The notes below the pieces were generated by a model. That model was not told the DNA's origin and did no database searches. It was given only the letters and a program-made list of their open reading frames with translations. DNA of 64,000 bases. Origin: PALSA-610 sp038239145 (lineage in GTDB: Bacteria > Actinomycetota > Acidimicrobiia > IMCC26256 > PALSA-610). Position numbers and translations under genes: made by a program. Where the stretch lies: positions 1 to 64,000 of the forward strand of contig JBBSFB010000009.1 of NCBI GenBank assembly GCA_038239145.1. Direction: 5' to 3'. Positions 33,705 through 42,892 of this stretch are shown here, in pieces. How positions within the stretch are numbered: the first letter of the stretch is position 1; every line of letters starts with the position of its first letter.

Positions 33705-34079
33705 GCGATTGCTGAGCCCCGACCCCCCGGCGCTCCCGTCGCCGCGTTTGCCCCGCGAGCTGAACGGCCACCACCGACGCTTCTGCCCGTGATCGAGATC
33801 ACGCAGCACGTCGGGCTCGGCGGCCTCGACGATCATCTCCGCGTCGTCGAGCAGATCCTGGATGTCCTCGGGCTTCTCGTCGGGCTCGGGCTCCACTCCT
33901 GGGCGCACCAGCGAGCCGGCTACGAACGTCGCGTCGATCAACGTGCGTTCGTACTGCGGGCAGCTGTCCGGGCAGCGCCAAGGCGCCTCGGGCGCGAGAT
34001 CGAGCACGCAGAACCGTGCGATCTCGCCACCCGGATACGTCCGGCTCTCGAAATGACGGCAGTCCTCTCGCATCGCCAT
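33702..34079 (-). CDS. Conserved Cys-containing hypothetical protein, 125 aa
   Basis: The N-terminal part carries a Cys pattern that looks like a small metal-binding unit: REDCRHFESRTYPGGEIARFC, then WRCPDSCPQYER. Four Cys and one His are suitably placed for zinc; this is inference. The rest is acidic (EPDEKPEDIQDLLDDAEMIVE) and ends with a basic tail. I have the impression that similar short Cys proteins occur across actinobacteria, but no function is known to me. Starts at 34079 and 34073 are both possible; upstream codons look non-coding. A repeat copy lies just upstream. Confidence 0.65.
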   Translation of the reverse strand: MAMREDCRHFESRTYPGGEIARFCVLDLAPEAPWRCPDSCPQYERTLIDATFVAGSLVRPGVEPEPDEKPEDIQDLLDDAEMIVEAAEPDVLRDLDHGQKRRWWPFSSRGKRGDGSAGGSGLSNR

Positions 34080-34121
34080 GCCCCGAGTGTGCCAGAGCCC
34101 GCCCCACCCAAAGCCCACCCA

Positions 34122-34197
34122 AAGCGCACCAACAGTTGCGCGAGTTTTCACCGTCTGGTGCTGATTTCTCGCACTTCTGTTGGTGGAGAAATGACGG
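34122..34197. repeat. Palindromic repeat element, copy 2
   Basis: Arms 34127-34144 and 34168-34185 pair at 15 of 18 positions. The copy matches copy 1 at 21498-21572 in order and spacing, including the closing TTGGTGGAGAAAT and GGTCAGT, where the last bases form the stop codon of the hydrolase gene. Arms in this copy are less perfect, suggesting older decay or a relaxed hairpin. Confidence 0.8.
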
Positions 34198-35082
34198 TCA
34201 GTGCCAGGGGGGGAGGCGGCGGAGGTAGGCCAATATCGCGTCGGCGGTCTCGCGGGGGCGTTCTTGCTGGGTCCAGTGGCCGCAGTCGTCGATGATCACG
34301 CGCTCCAGGTCGGGCACCCGTTCTTCCATTCCCCCCGTCATCGCGGGAGTGAGCACCGGATCGTCGGCGGCCGAGATCATGAGGCACGGCACGTCGACCG
34401 TGCGACCCGCGATGCCGGCGGTGAGCTCCCAGTTGCGATCCATGTTCCGGTAGTACTCGATCGGCGGGGTGAGCGCGCCCGCGGGCCGGAACGCGTCCTT
34501 GTAGACGTCGAGCACCTCGGGCGGGAACGCGTCGGCGTTGCGCGCGGTGAAGCCGAAGATCATCTCGACGAAGTCGTCGGCGCCGCGGCCCCACGATCCG
34601 AGCACCCACTCCGCGACACCGCGATCTTGGAGCTGGATGATGTACATCGGCGTGTCGACGAAGATCTGACGGAGCAACTGGACCGGGGGAATCGCCGTGC
34701 GCGGGAGGTCGGGCGTGTTGACGCCGATCACGCCCGCGATCCGCTCCGGGTACTGCCGGGCCATGATCCACACGAGGAGGCCGCCCCAGTCGTGACCGGC
34801 GATCACCGCCCGCTCGCACCCGACCTCGTCGAGGACCCCCACGAGGCACGCGTTGACCCAGTCGCAGTCGTAGGTCACGTCGGGCTTGTCGCTGCGCCCG
34901 TATCCGGGGAGGTCGGGCGCGATCACATGGAAGCCCGCCTCGCCCAGGGCCGCCACTTGATATCTCCACGAGAAGGCGAGCTCGGGAAAGCCGTGCAGCA
35001 ACAGCACGACCGGGCCGTCGAGCGGGCCGGCTTCGAGACAGAAGAGGCGAATTCCGTTGGTCTTCACGAACCGACTGTGCAC
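34198..35082 (-). CDS. Alpha/beta hydrolase, epoxide hydrolase-like
   Basis: This 294-residue alpha/beta-hydrolase has the epoxide hydrolase/haloalkane dehalogenase layout. The oxyanion motif is LLHGFPELAFSWRYQ, the nucleophile elbow is AGHDWGGLLVW with an Asp nucleophile, and the catalytic His is in DDCGHWTQQERP. The cap region and ISAADDPVLTP (late acidic residue) are in place. These favour an epoxide hydrolase over an esterase, which would have Ser. Several GTGs lie in-frame; 35082 gives the common short N-terminus VHSRFVKTNGIRL. It follows the GGDEF-EAL gene by 22 bp. Confidence 0.85.
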   Translation of the reverse strand: MHSRFVKTNGIRLFCLEAGPLDGPVVLLLHGFPELAFSWRYQVAALGEAGFHVIAPDLPGYGRSDKPDVTYDCDWVNACLVGVLDEVGCERAVIAGHDWGGLLVWIMARQYPERIAGVIGVNTPDLPRTAIPPVQLLRQIFVDTPMYIIQLQDRGVAEWVLGSWGRGADDFVEMIFGFTARNADAFPPEVLDVYKDAFRPAGALTPPIEYYRNMDRNWELTAGIAGRTVDVPCLMISAADDPVLTPAMTGGMEERVPDLERVIIDDCGHWTQQERPRETADAILAYLRRLPPWH

Positions 35083-35104
35083 CCGGCGGACCCTAGTGAC
35101 GGCG

Positions 35105-37711
35105 CTACCTGGATGGGACGCGGTCGCCGGAGAGCCGGCGCTCCATCTCACCCGCGCGCATCGGGCGGGCGAACAAGAAGCCTTGCGCGAGGTGGCACCC
35201 GAGCAGCTCGAGTGCATCGGCCTGCTCGCGTTCCTCGACGCCTTCGGCGACGGCTTGGAGGCCGAGCGCCTGCGCGAGCTCGACGACCGCGCGCACCATC
35301 GCGGGACCACCCGTCGTCAGCGCGAGCTGATCGATGAACGACTTGTCGATCTTGATGACATCGAGCGGGAACGCGCTCAGGTAGGAAAGCGACGAGTACC
35401 CCGTACCGAAGTCGTCGATTGCGAGTCGCAGCCCGAGTTTCTTGAGCGAGCCCAACGTCGCCCGCGTCTTGTCGAGATCTTCGATGAGTGCCGTCTCGGT
35501 GACTTCCAACACCAGCGCCGCCGCGGGGAGACCCGACTGCCGGAGCGCGGCGACAACGTGCTCGACGACCCGAGGATCCTGCAGATGGCGCGCCGACAGG
35601 TTGACCGTGACGTAGAACGACTCGTCGACGATCCCGGCCTGTTTCCAGCGCTGTACCTCGGAGCACGCCTCCCCTAACACCCACTGTCCGAGCGGGATGA
35701 TGACCCCGTTCGTCTCCGCGATCGGAATGAAATCGTCCGGCAGCACCATGCCGCGCTGCGGATGCTCCCAACGAACGAGGGCCTCGGCCCCGCGCGTGAT
35801 GCCGCTGTGCACTTCGACGATGGGTTGGTAGAACACGACGAGCTCGTTGCGGTCGATCGCCCCGCGTAATTCGGCCGCGACGACACGTCGCCGTTCGGCT
35901 TCGTCGTGCATCGCCGACGCAAAGAGCACGTAGCGGTCCTTTCCGCTGCGCTTGGCGACATACATGGCCGCGTCGGCATCGCGCAGGAGATCGTCCGGAT
36001 TGTGGGTGTCGGAAGCGCCGACGGCGATGCCAATGCTCCCGCGTGCGAGCACAGGCTCGTCACCGATCTCGAGCGGTTCGTGCAGTGCCTCCAGCACGCG
36101 GTCGGCGACCTGCTCGATCCTCGAGCCGATGTCGACGTCTTCGACCAGGATTGCAAACTCGTCCCCGCCGAAGCGCGCGATGGTGTCACCGGGACGGATC
36201 ATCGTCGTGAGCCTCGCGGCAACCGCGATCAACATCTCGTCACCGCCGGCGTGACCCAGCCGATCGTTGACGAGCTTGAAGTCGTCGAGATCGAGGAAGA
36301 GCACGCCGATCGAGTCGCCGTCGCGGTGGCCGCGGCTGAGCGCATGTCCCACCCGGTCGAGGAAGAGGGCCCGGTTCGGCAGGCTCGTCAGATCGTCGTG
36401 GAGCGCACGGCGCCGAAGCTCGCCGTCGAGTTGTTTGCGTTCCGTGATGTCGCGCATCGTCAGCACGAAACCGTCAACCCCGTCGACACCCCGCATGTCG
36501 GCGGCGATAATCTCGAGGTCGCGCCATTCGTTGTCGCCGTGACGCACGCGCCACTCGACGGTTGCGGGTCCCATGCTGCCCGTCAACAGAAGTTGCAGCT
36601 GTTCGGCGTCGTCGGGCAGTAGGCGCGCGGCCAACGGTCGGCCGTCGAGGGTGCCGGGAGCGCCGCCCAGGACTCGTTCACTCGACGGTGTGTGGTACTG
36701 CACGACGCCGATCGCACTGACCACGAGGATGGCATCGGACGCGTTGTCGAGCAGCGTCTCGAATCGCGTCTCGCTGCGACCGTCCGCGACGTCACGGGCG
36801 AGGCCCGCGACTCGGATCATCACGAGGACCATCGTCACGACGCTCGCGACCGCAATCGCCGCACCGTTGTCGACGCTGCCGACCGATTGGTCGACGAAAA
36901 GCGCGACCGGCGGTATGAGTACGGTGCTTCCGACGACGACAAGGCGGCGCGCGTTGACACTGCGGCGGACCGGGGTCGCAACCGTGAGTTGTGTCATCGA
37001 GGGGTGCAGCGCCGCTGCACCCCAGCCGACGTAGAACGCGATCCATCCGACGTCGACGATGTTGTGCTCGTGCCAGGCGCCTGTGAGATTGAGGTGGCCG
37101 TACAGCGCGTCGGCCGCCAGGAGCGCGACGATGCTCCCGGTCAGCAACCAGAACGCAAGAGGTCGCCGCCCGCCGCCCACCGCGAGGCGCACTGCGATCG
37201 CGAGCAGCGCAATGTCGCCGACCGGGTACGCAATCGAGAAGACGCGCTCGGCGACGCCGAGATCGGCGATGCGTACATACGGTGCGATGAGGAACACCCA
37301 GGAAATGAGACCGACACTGACCGTGACGATGGCCGCGTCGATCATGCTGGTCCGGTCCCGTCCCCCCGATCTACGTCGCACCATCTGCACCAGGCCGACG
37401 ACGAGCAGCGGATACACGGCGAGGTAGACGAGGTCCACGTACGACGGGAACGGAATGTCGTTGTGCAGGACGTAGCTGCGAAAGCTGTAGAGGTTGTCGC
37501 CGGTGGCGAACGTGGCGACGCCGGCGGCGAGGAAGTACCACGGCGGTCGCGCCGCGGGACGGTTCCGGCGCACGCCCACGACGATCGCGACGACCGATGA
37601 CCAGGCGAGGAGCGGCCAGACGACCAGCTTCGTGGTCGGGAGCGGGACGATCGCGTAGACGACGCCGAGGATCGCGCCGAGGACGATGTACCACTTCCAC
37701 GCCTGCTTCAT
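35105..37711 (-). CDS. Membrane PAS-GGDEF-EAL protein (c-di-GMP turnover)
   Basis: This 868-residue protein probably makes and/or degrades cyclic di-GMP. The first 300 residues hold about eight or nine hydrophobic helices forming a membrane sensor of unknown ligand. A PAS region (FETLLDNASDAILVVSAIGVVQYHTPSSERVLG) and a PAC-like segment precede the GGDEF domain (DDLTSLPNRALFLDRV, RFGGDEFAILVEDV) and the EAL domain (RGAEALVRWEHPQRGMV, VNLSARHLQDP, IDDFGTGYSSLSYL, IKIDKSFI, AEGVEE). Both catalytic motifs look intact, so either activity is possible. Together with orn it indicates c-di-GMP signalling here. It is divergent from the SIMPL gene. Confidence 0.92.
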   Translation of the reverse strand: MKQAWKWYIVLGAILGVVYAIVPLPTTKLVVWPLLAWSSVVAIVVGVRRNRPAARPPWYFLAAGVATFATGDNLYSFRSYVLHNDIPFPSYVDLVYLAVYPLLVVGLVQMVRRRSGGRDRTSMIDAAIVTVSVGLISWVFLIAPYVRIADLGVAERVFSIAYPVGDIALLAIAVRLAVGGGRRPLAFWLLTGSIVALLAADALYGHLNLTGAWHEHNIVDVGWIAFYVGWGAAALHPSMTQLTVATPVRRSVNARRLVVVGSTVLIPPVALFVDQSVGSVDNGAAIAVASVVTMVLVMIRVAGLARDVADGRSETRFETLLDNASDAILVVSAIGVVQYHTPSSERVLGGAPGTLDGRPLAARLLPDDAEQLQLLLTGSMGPATVEWRVRHGDNEWRDLEIIAADMRGVDGVDGFVLTMRDITERKQLDGELRRRALHDDLTSLPNRALFLDRVGHALSRGHRDGDSIGVLFLDLDDFKLVNDRLGHAGGDEMLIAVAARLTTMIRPGDTIARFGGDEFAILVEDVDIGSRIEQVADRVLEALHEPLEIGDEPVLARGSIGIAVGASDTHNPDDLLRDADAAMYVAKRSGKDRYVLFASAMHDEAERRRVVAAELRGAIDRNELVVFYQPIVEVHSGITRGAEALVRWEHPQRGMVLPDDFIPIAETNGVIIPLGQWVLGEACSEVQRWKQAGIVDESFYVTVNLSARHLQDPRVVEHVVAALRQSGLPAAALVLEVTETALIEDLDKTRATLGSLKKLGLRLAIDDFGTGYSSLSYLSAFPLDVIKIDKSFIDQLALTTGGPAMVRAVVELAQALGLQAVAEGVEEREQADALELLGCHLAQGFLFARPMRAGEMERRLSGDRVPSR

Positions 37712-37877
37712 CGCGAGCCTGACGCCGAGGGGTCACGACGACGAGCGATTCCGCCGCCCCCTGTGTTCGTCCGTGCCGGCCGGCCAGTCCAGGCGTTTCT
37801 CCGGGAACCAGCCCGGCCGCTCCGTCGTCGGAACCCCTGAACCGCCTGCGACCCCGAAACGACGCGAGGAGAGATCG

Positions 37878-38645
37878 ATGCGAGGGCTCACGAAGACCAC
37901 GGCCGGGATCGCGGTTACCGCGATCGTCGCTGCGCTCGGCGCCGCCGGTTGCGGCAGCAACAGTTCGAAGCCGACCGCCTCCGCGGCACTCACCGCCGCG
38001 ACGACCCCGACTACGGCGTCGGCCCAGGGGCCCGCGATCAACGTGGCCGGGCACGGTGAGGTCTCGGGTACGCCCGACGTGATGACCGTGACGATGGGCG
38101 TGCAGACGGGCGACCCGTCGGCCCAGGCCGCGTTGCATCGCAACAACGACCGCGCCAACGCCTTGATCGGCGCGTTGAAGGCACAGGGCGTCGAGGCGAA
38201 GGACATCCAGACGGTCGACCTCAACGTGTCGCCCACGTTCGACAAGAACTTCCACGTGACGGGGTACTCGGCCTCGAATACGGTCTCGGCCAAGCTCCGC
38301 GACCTGTCCAAGGCCGGTGAGGTGATCGATGCCGCCGCGCTCACCGCGGGTCAGGACGTCCGCCTCCAAGGCGTGTCGTTCTCGATCGACAACACGAGCG
38401 CGCTGGTGGCGAAGGCCCGCGCCGACGCGATCAAGGACGCACTCGCGCAGGGCAAGCAGCTCGCGGGCGCGGCCGGCGTGAACCTCGGTTCGATCCGGAC
38501 CATCGACGACACCGGTACTCAGGTTCCGCAGCAGAACTTCTACGGATCCGACGCCCTGCAGAAGGCCTCGGGGGCAGTACCGATCGAGGCCGGTTCGCAG
38601 CAGCTCAGCGTCGACGTGATCGTCGTATTCGACATCTCCTCCTGA
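37878..38645 (+). CDS. SIMPL-domain (DUF541) exported lipoprotein
   Basis: This 255-residue protein has a signal peptide ending in LGAAGC, so it is probably a lipoprotein. A Thr/Ala-rich linker follows. The SIMPL domain runs from INVAGHGEVSGTPDVMTVTMGVQT through TVDLNVSPTFDKNFHVTGYSASNTVSAKLRDLSKAGEVIDAAAL and ARADAIKDALAQGKQLAGAAGVNLGSI. The family forms oligomeric periplasmic or secreted assemblies of poorly known role. The ATG at 37878 has GAGGAGAG about 6 bases upstream, a conventional ribosome-binding site. Confidence 0.88.
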   Translation: MRGLTKTTAGIAVTAIVAALGAAGCGSNSSKPTASAALTAATTPTTASAQGPAINVAGHGEVSGTPDVMTVTMGVQTGDPSAQAALHRNNDRANALIGALKAQGVEAKDIQTVDLNVSPTFDKNFHVTGYSASNTVSAKLRDLSKAGEVIDAAALTAGQDVRLQGVSFSIDNTSALVAKARADAIKDALAQGKQLAGAAGVNLGSIRTIDDTGTQVPQQNFYGSDALQKASGAVPIEAGSQQLSVDVIVVFDISS

Positions 38646-38739
38646 GCTCCCGGCGAGCGCCGCGTCCTCCTCGAGACAGCGCCCCGATCCGGGAGTACCG
38701 TCCCCGGAGGTCCGGCGCGGTCTCGGGGGAGCAGAGCCA

Positions 38740-40158
38740 ATGACGGAAGCGGAACGGTTCTCGCACCACATGAGCGACGAGGACGCGCTCATGTGGAACA
38801 TCGAGAAGGACCCCGTCCTTCGGTCGACGATCGTCGCGGTCGCCCTGTTCGACTCGGTCCCGGACTGGACGCGACTGCGACGTCGCATCGAGCGCACGAC
38901 GCATTTCATTCCCCGGTTGCGGCAGCGAGTCGTGTCGGCGCCGTTCCGGATCGCGCCGCCGCGCTGGATGGCGGAACCGGCATTCGACCTTGACTTCCAC
39001 CTCCGCCGCACCCGACTTTCCGGTCCTGCGACCATGCGCACGCTGCTCGACGCGCTGCAGCCGATCGCGACCGCCGGCTTCGACCGGGCCCGACCATTGT
39101 GGGAGTTCACGCTCTTCGAAGGGCTTGCCGCCGACGACGGTTCCGATCGCGAGCGGGCCGCTTTCGCGATGAAGGTGCACCACTCCGTCACCGACGGCGT
39201 GGGCGGGATGGAACTTCTCGCGCACTTCGTCGACCTGGTCCCCGACGCACGCGAACGACCCGACCACGAGCTTCCTGCCGTCCTGGCGCCGGACCACGCG
39301 CGTCCGTTCGACGTGTTGCGCTACTCGATCGACCACAGCCGCCGGCGCGCCCAGGGGATCGCGCAACGACTTCCCGGCACCGTAGTTCGCGCGGCCGGGA
39401 ACACGGTCACGGATCCGGCGGGAACCGCGGCTCAGGTATTGCGCACGACCCGATCGATCGCGCGCACGCTCGCCCCGGCGACGAGCCCGATGTCGAACGT
39501 CATGGTCGGACGCGGGCTCGGGCGCCGGCTCGAGGTGTTCGACATCCCGCTCGACGACATCAAGCGCGTCGCCAAGGCCACCGAAGCCAGCCTCAACGAC
39601 GTGTTCGTCGCCGCGGTCGTCGGCGGGGCCCGCCGGTACCACGAACGTCACGGCGCTGCGCCGGTCGAACTCCGGATGACCTTGCCGATCAACCTGCGCC
39701 AGGGTGACGACGACGCGGGCGGCAACCGTTTCGCCCCGGCGCGGTTCCCGGTCCCGACTGCGATCGACGACCCCCGCGCCCGGATCGCCGCCGTCGGCGC
39801 GCTCGTGAAGGAATGGCGGGCCGAGCCCGCACTCCAGATGACGAGCACCCTCGCCGGGATCCTCAATCGGCTGCCGACGTCGACGACGACCGCGCTCTTC
39901 GGCGGCATGCTCAAGTGCTGCGACTTCGTGACCTCGAACATCCCCGGCGCGCCCGTGCCCGTCTACGTCGGCGGCGCCAAGGTCGAGCGCCTGTACGCCT
40001 TCGCCCCGCCGGCCGGCGCCGCGTTCAACGTCGCGCTCATCTCGCACTGTGACACGTGCTGCATCGGCGTGGTGATCGACACCGAGGCGGTCCCCGATCA
40101 CGACGTGCTCCTGTCGTGCCTGCACGACGGATTCGACGAAGTGTTGGCATTGGCCTGA
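38740..40158 (+). CDS. Wax ester synthase/diacylglycerol acyltransferase (WS/DGAT)
   Basis: This 472-residue enzyme esterifies acyl-CoA with diacylglycerol or a fatty alcohol to make storage lipid. The catalytic motif is KVHHSVTDGVGGMELL (HHxxxDG). Other conserved blocks are the N-terminal MSDEDALMWNIEKDP, PLWEFTLFEGLA, SLNDVFVAAVVGGARRYHERHG, VELRMTLPINLRQGDDD and FVTSNIPGAPVPVYVGGAKV. The motif SNIPGAP near 395 is a variant of the usual NVPGP. GGGGGAGC lies 8 bases before the ATG. Triacylglycerol storage is common in actinobacteria and fits the acyl-CoA genes elsewhere in the window. Confidence 0.92.
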   Translation: MTEAERFSHHMSDEDALMWNIEKDPVLRSTIVAVALFDSVPDWTRLRRRIERTTHFIPRLRQRVVSAPFRIAPPRWMAEPAFDLDFHLRRTRLSGPATMRTLLDALQPIATAGFDRARPLWEFTLFEGLAADDGSDRERAAFAMKVHHSVTDGVGGMELLAHFVDLVPDARERPDHELPAVLAPDHARPFDVLRYSIDHSRRRAQGIAQRLPGTVVRAAGNTVTDPAGTAAQVLRTTRSIARTLAPATSPMSNVMVGRGLGRRLEVFDIPLDDIKRVAKATEASLNDVFVAAVVGGARRYHERHGAAPVELRMTLPINLRQGDDDAGGNRFAPARFPVPTAIDDPRARIAAVGALVKEWRAEPALQMTSTLAGILNRLPTSTTTALFGGMLKCCDFVTSNIPGAPVPVYVGGAKVERLYAFAPPAGAAFNVALISHCDTCCIGVVIDTEAVPDHDVLLSCLHDGFDEVLALA

Positions 40159-40162
40159 CCCC

Positions 40163-40168
40163 TAGCAT
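40163..40168 (+). promoter_or_regulatory. Candidate -10 box, leaderless start of serC
   Basis: TAGCAT, then TGGGCC, then the ATG at 40175, just after the WS/DGAT stop. The serC gene may therefore be transcribed independently of its upstream neighbour. Confidence 0.5.
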
Positions 40169-40174
40169 TGGGCC

Positions 40175-41305
40175 ATGACCCAACGCTCGACCGCCGGCGA
40201 TCTCACCCTTCCCCCCGAGCTGATGCCGAGTGACGGACGGTTCGGGTCGGGTCCATCGAAGGTGCGCGACGAAGCCGTCGGCGCGCTCGCGGCCGTGGCC
40301 CACGGCTTCCTCGGCACGAGTCACCGCCGAGACGGCGTCCGCTCCGTCGTCGGCGACGTGCGTCGGGGCCTGGCCGAACTGTTCGCACTCCCCGACGGCT
40401 ACGAGGTCCTGCTCGGACTCGGAGGATCGACCCTGTTCTGGGACGCCGCGTCGTTCGGTCTGGTCGAACGGCGGAGCACGCACGTCGTCATCGGCGAGTT
40501 CTCGTTCAAGTTCGCCGAGGTCACCAGGGCCGCCCCTCACCTCGACGACCCCCAGATCTGCGAGACGGCACCCGGCGAGACCCCCGTACTGCCCGATCAC
40601 ATCGACGGCGACGTGTACGCGTATCCCCACAACGAGACGTCGACGGGTGTCACGGTCGACGTGCATCGCCCGGCCGGCGACGCGCTTGTAGTCGTCGACG
40701 GCACGTCGGCCGCGGGTGGAATCCGCGTCGAGCCGGGTGCGTTCGACGTGTACTACTTCGCGCCGCAGAAGTGCTTCGCGAGCGACGGAGGCCTGTGGCT
40801 CGCGTTGTGCTCACCGGCCGCGCTGGCGCGCATCGAACGACTCGAGGGAACGCGCTGGACACCGGCGTCGCTCGACCTCTCGATCGCGGTCGACAACTCC
40901 CGGCTCGAGCAGACGTACAACACGCCCGCGCTCGCCACGCTCTATCTGCTCGACCAGCAGGTGCGCTGGATGCTCGACAACGGCGGCTTCGAGTTCGCGG
41001 CGGGCCGTTGCGACCGTTCTGCGGCGACCGTGTATGACTGGGCCGACGGTCACCAGCACGCGTCGCCCTTCGTGAAGGACCCCGCGCACCGGAGCACTGT
41101 CACGGCAACGATCGACTTCGACGAACGTGTCGACGCAACGAAGATCAGTGCCGCGCTGCGCGCGAACGGCATTGTCGACGTGGAGCCGTATCGCAAGCTC
41201 GGGCGCAATCAGCTCCGCATTGCGCTGTTCCCGGCGATCGAACCCGACGACGTCGCGATCCTGACCCGCGCGATCGACTTTCTGGTGGAGCGCGTGGCAG
41301 TCTGA
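40175..41305 (+). CDS. serC: Phosphoserine aminotransferase
   Basis: This 376-residue class V aminotransferase converts 3-phosphohydroxypyruvate to phosphoserine in serine synthesis. The actinobacterial SerC layout is visible: DGRFGSGPSKVRDEAVGAL, GFLGTSHRRDGVRSVVGDVR, LLGLGGSTLFWDAASFGLV, YPHNETSTGVTVDV, VVDGTSAAGG, YYFAPQKCFASDGG with the PLP Lys, and YNTPALATLYLLDQQV. The length and order are normal. It is followed 4 bp later by a NIPSNAP-like gene. Confidence 0.93.
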   Translation: MTQRSTAGDLTLPPELMPSDGRFGSGPSKVRDEAVGALAAVAHGFLGTSHRRDGVRSVVGDVRRGLAELFALPDGYEVLLGLGGSTLFWDAASFGLVERRSTHVVIGEFSFKFAEVTRAAPHLDDPQICETAPGETPVLPDHIDGDVYAYPHNETSTGVTVDVHRPAGDALVVVDGTSAAGGIRVEPGAFDVYYFAPQKCFASDGGLWLALCSPAALARIERLEGTRWTPASLDLSIAVDNSRLEQTYNTPALATLYLLDQQVRWMLDNGGFEFAAGRCDRSAATVYDWADGHQHASPFVKDPAHRSTVTATIDFDERVDATKISAALRANGIVDVEPYRKLGRNQLRIALFPAIEPDDVAILTRAIDFLVERVAV

Positions 41306-41309
41306 CCGG

Positions 41310-42014
41310 ATGCTGCTACTGCACGAGGTCCACACGGTTGTCGGCCGGAACGAGGACGAGTTCGAGAATGCGTTCCGGACCGGTTGGATGAACGGCCTCG
41401 GCAGCGGCGACGACGCCCGCCTCCTCTACTACCTGAAGCTCGCGCACGGCACCGGGCGCGCGTATCACCACACCTCGATCACCGCCTTCGCGAACGGAGA
41501 CGCGTACGAGCGTGTGGCCCGCCGCGTCCAGTCCGGCGACCTGCGCAGCTGGGCGGCCGACATCGACGGCATGCGCCACGAGGTGAAGGGCAAGATGTTG
41601 CTGCCGGTGGAGTGGTCGCCGATGAGCGATCTCGCTCTCGCGACTGTCCCGACCGACGGCCGCGAGCACGACCCCGTCCTCTACATGGAGGACAGCGCGT
41701 GGCCTTACGAGGCCAAGCTCGACACCTACCTCGAGAAGGCGCGCACGCACTACGCGCCCAGCCTCGACCAGCGCTCGGAACGGTCACTCCTGACGTTGCT
41801 CGGCGTGTTCCAAGCCGCGCTGGGTGCGCCGCGCCGCCGCGAGGTGATCCTGTGGCAACGCGTCGACTTCCCCGAGCGACTTCCGGGCCTGTTCACCCGC
41901 GAGCTCCCGAGTCAGGTCAAGGGCCCGGGCACATGGATGCACGACGCGCTCGAGGTTCGCGACGACTGGGAGAGCCGCCTGCTCCGCAGCGCTTCCTGGT
42001 CGCCAGTGGGCTGA
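41310..42014 (+). CDS. NIPSNAP-like / dimeric alpha-beta barrel protein
   Basis: This 234-residue protein appears to hold two ferredoxin-like halves, as in NIPSNAP and dimeric alpha-beta barrel families. The first half begins MLLLHEVHTVVGRNEDEFENAFRTGWMNGLG and reads RLLYYLKLAHGTGRAYHHTSITAFANGDAYERV. The second half has VLYMEDSAWPYEAKLDTYLEKA, REVILWQRVDFPERLPGLFTRE and PGTWMHDALEVRDDWESRLLRSASW. No catalytic residues can be named. It may share serC's transcript but no functional link is apparent. Convergent with the lipoprotein gene at 42035. Confidence 0.65.
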   Translation: MLLLHEVHTVVGRNEDEFENAFRTGWMNGLGSGDDARLLYYLKLAHGTGRAYHHTSITAFANGDAYERVARRVQSGDLRSWAADIDGMRHEVKGKMLLPVEWSPMSDLALATVPTDGREHDPVLYMEDSAWPYEAKLDTYLEKARTHYAPSLDQRSERSLLTLLGVFQAALGAPRRREVILWQRVDFPERLPGLFTRELPSQVKGPGTWMHDALEVRDDWESRLLRSASWSPVG

Positions 42015-42034
42015 GGGAGCCGGTTCTCCCGGGT

Positions 42035-42892
42035 TTACGAGAACTTGCTCGGGTACGGCCCGTCGTACGCGGTGCCGTCGAGCTTCCCGCCGAGGTTCGG
42101 GCACTCGCCGCTGAACACTCCCCATGCGCATGTGATCGAAGGTGCGATCCACGCGTGCACCATCCACACGTCGGTGAGGAGCGTCTTCGATCCACCGGCG
42201 GCGGCGCACTGTTGGCGCGTCGACTCTTCGCCGGCTACGACCACTCCGCCCTTGATGCAAAGGCCGCCGTTCGCGTTGTGCTGGTGCCAGCGGTCGTTCG
42301 GGCCCGCGAATCCGGGCGGCGGACCGTTGCTGTGCCACACGAGGTAGCTGAGCCCGACGATCTTCGAGTCGAGGCTCGTACCCGCGTACAAGAGCTCCGA
42401 CGGGTGCGCGGGATCGAAGTGCGACGCGTATCCGATGTTGGTGTAGTGCGCGCCGATGCACGGCACGTACACGGTCGACATCATGTAGCCGGCGGCAATC
42501 GCCTGCTTCACGGTGGGGTACGTGGTCACGACGGTCTTGGCCGCATCGAGCTGCGCGTCGAGCGTCGCCCGCTCCGCCTTCGTGAGCGGGAGCTGCGGCA
42601 CCGCGCCCCGGCCCCCGTGCTCTTCGGCCGCGACTGCGGCCGCGGTCTTGACCGCGGCGCTGCCACCGCCGCCCGCACCGACCTCGCCCGGTGAAGCCGG
42701 CGTCGGCGCCGCCTCTTCGCACGGCGACTTGGCCGCGACGGTCTTGACCCTCGCCGACGTCGGCGTCGGCTTCGGGGCGACCGTGGTCGCGCTCCCCGAC
42801 GCCTTGCTGCTCGACCCGCCGCAACCGGCGAGAGCGAGCGCGATAAGCCCCGCGCCGATAACGACCTTGGGACTCCCGATCCGAGATGTCAT
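42035..42892 (-). CDS. Secreted lipoprotein with conserved His/Cys/Trp domain
   Basis: No function is known to me for this 285-residue protein. The signal peptide ends in the lipobox ALAGC near residue 24, and a long Ser/Thr/Pro linker follows. The mature domain starts LTKAERATLDAQLDAAKTVV and contains VPCIGAHYTNIGYASHFDP, YLVWHSNGPPPGFAGPNDRWHQHNANGGLCI and VHAWIAPSITCAWGVFSGECPNLGG. These look like a conserved fold with disulfides and a metal-capable His cluster; that is inference. GGGGGAG lies 5 bases before the ATG. Its frame stays open upstream without a stop into a hydrophobic segment, which I list separately. Confidence 0.75.
   Translation of the reverse strand: MTSRIGSPKVVIGAGLIALALAGCGGSSSKASGSATTVAPKPTPTSARVKTVAAKSPCEEAAPTPASPGEVGAGGGGSAAVKTAAAVAAEEHGGRGAVPQLPLTKAERATLDAQLDAAKTVVTTYPTVKQAIAAGYMMSTVYVPCIGAHYTNIGYASHFDPAHPSELLYAGTSLDSKIVGLSYLVWHSNGPPPGFAGPNDRWHQHNANGGLCIKGGVVVAGEESTRQQCAAAGGSKTLLTDVWMVHAWIAPSITCAWGVFSGECPNLGGKLDGTAYDGPYPSKFS

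Noticed and set aside
42014..42040. GGGAG...CTCCC hairpin between two convergent genes as a terminator
   Set aside because: Only a 5-bp stem with no T-tract; not strong enough to list as a feature.
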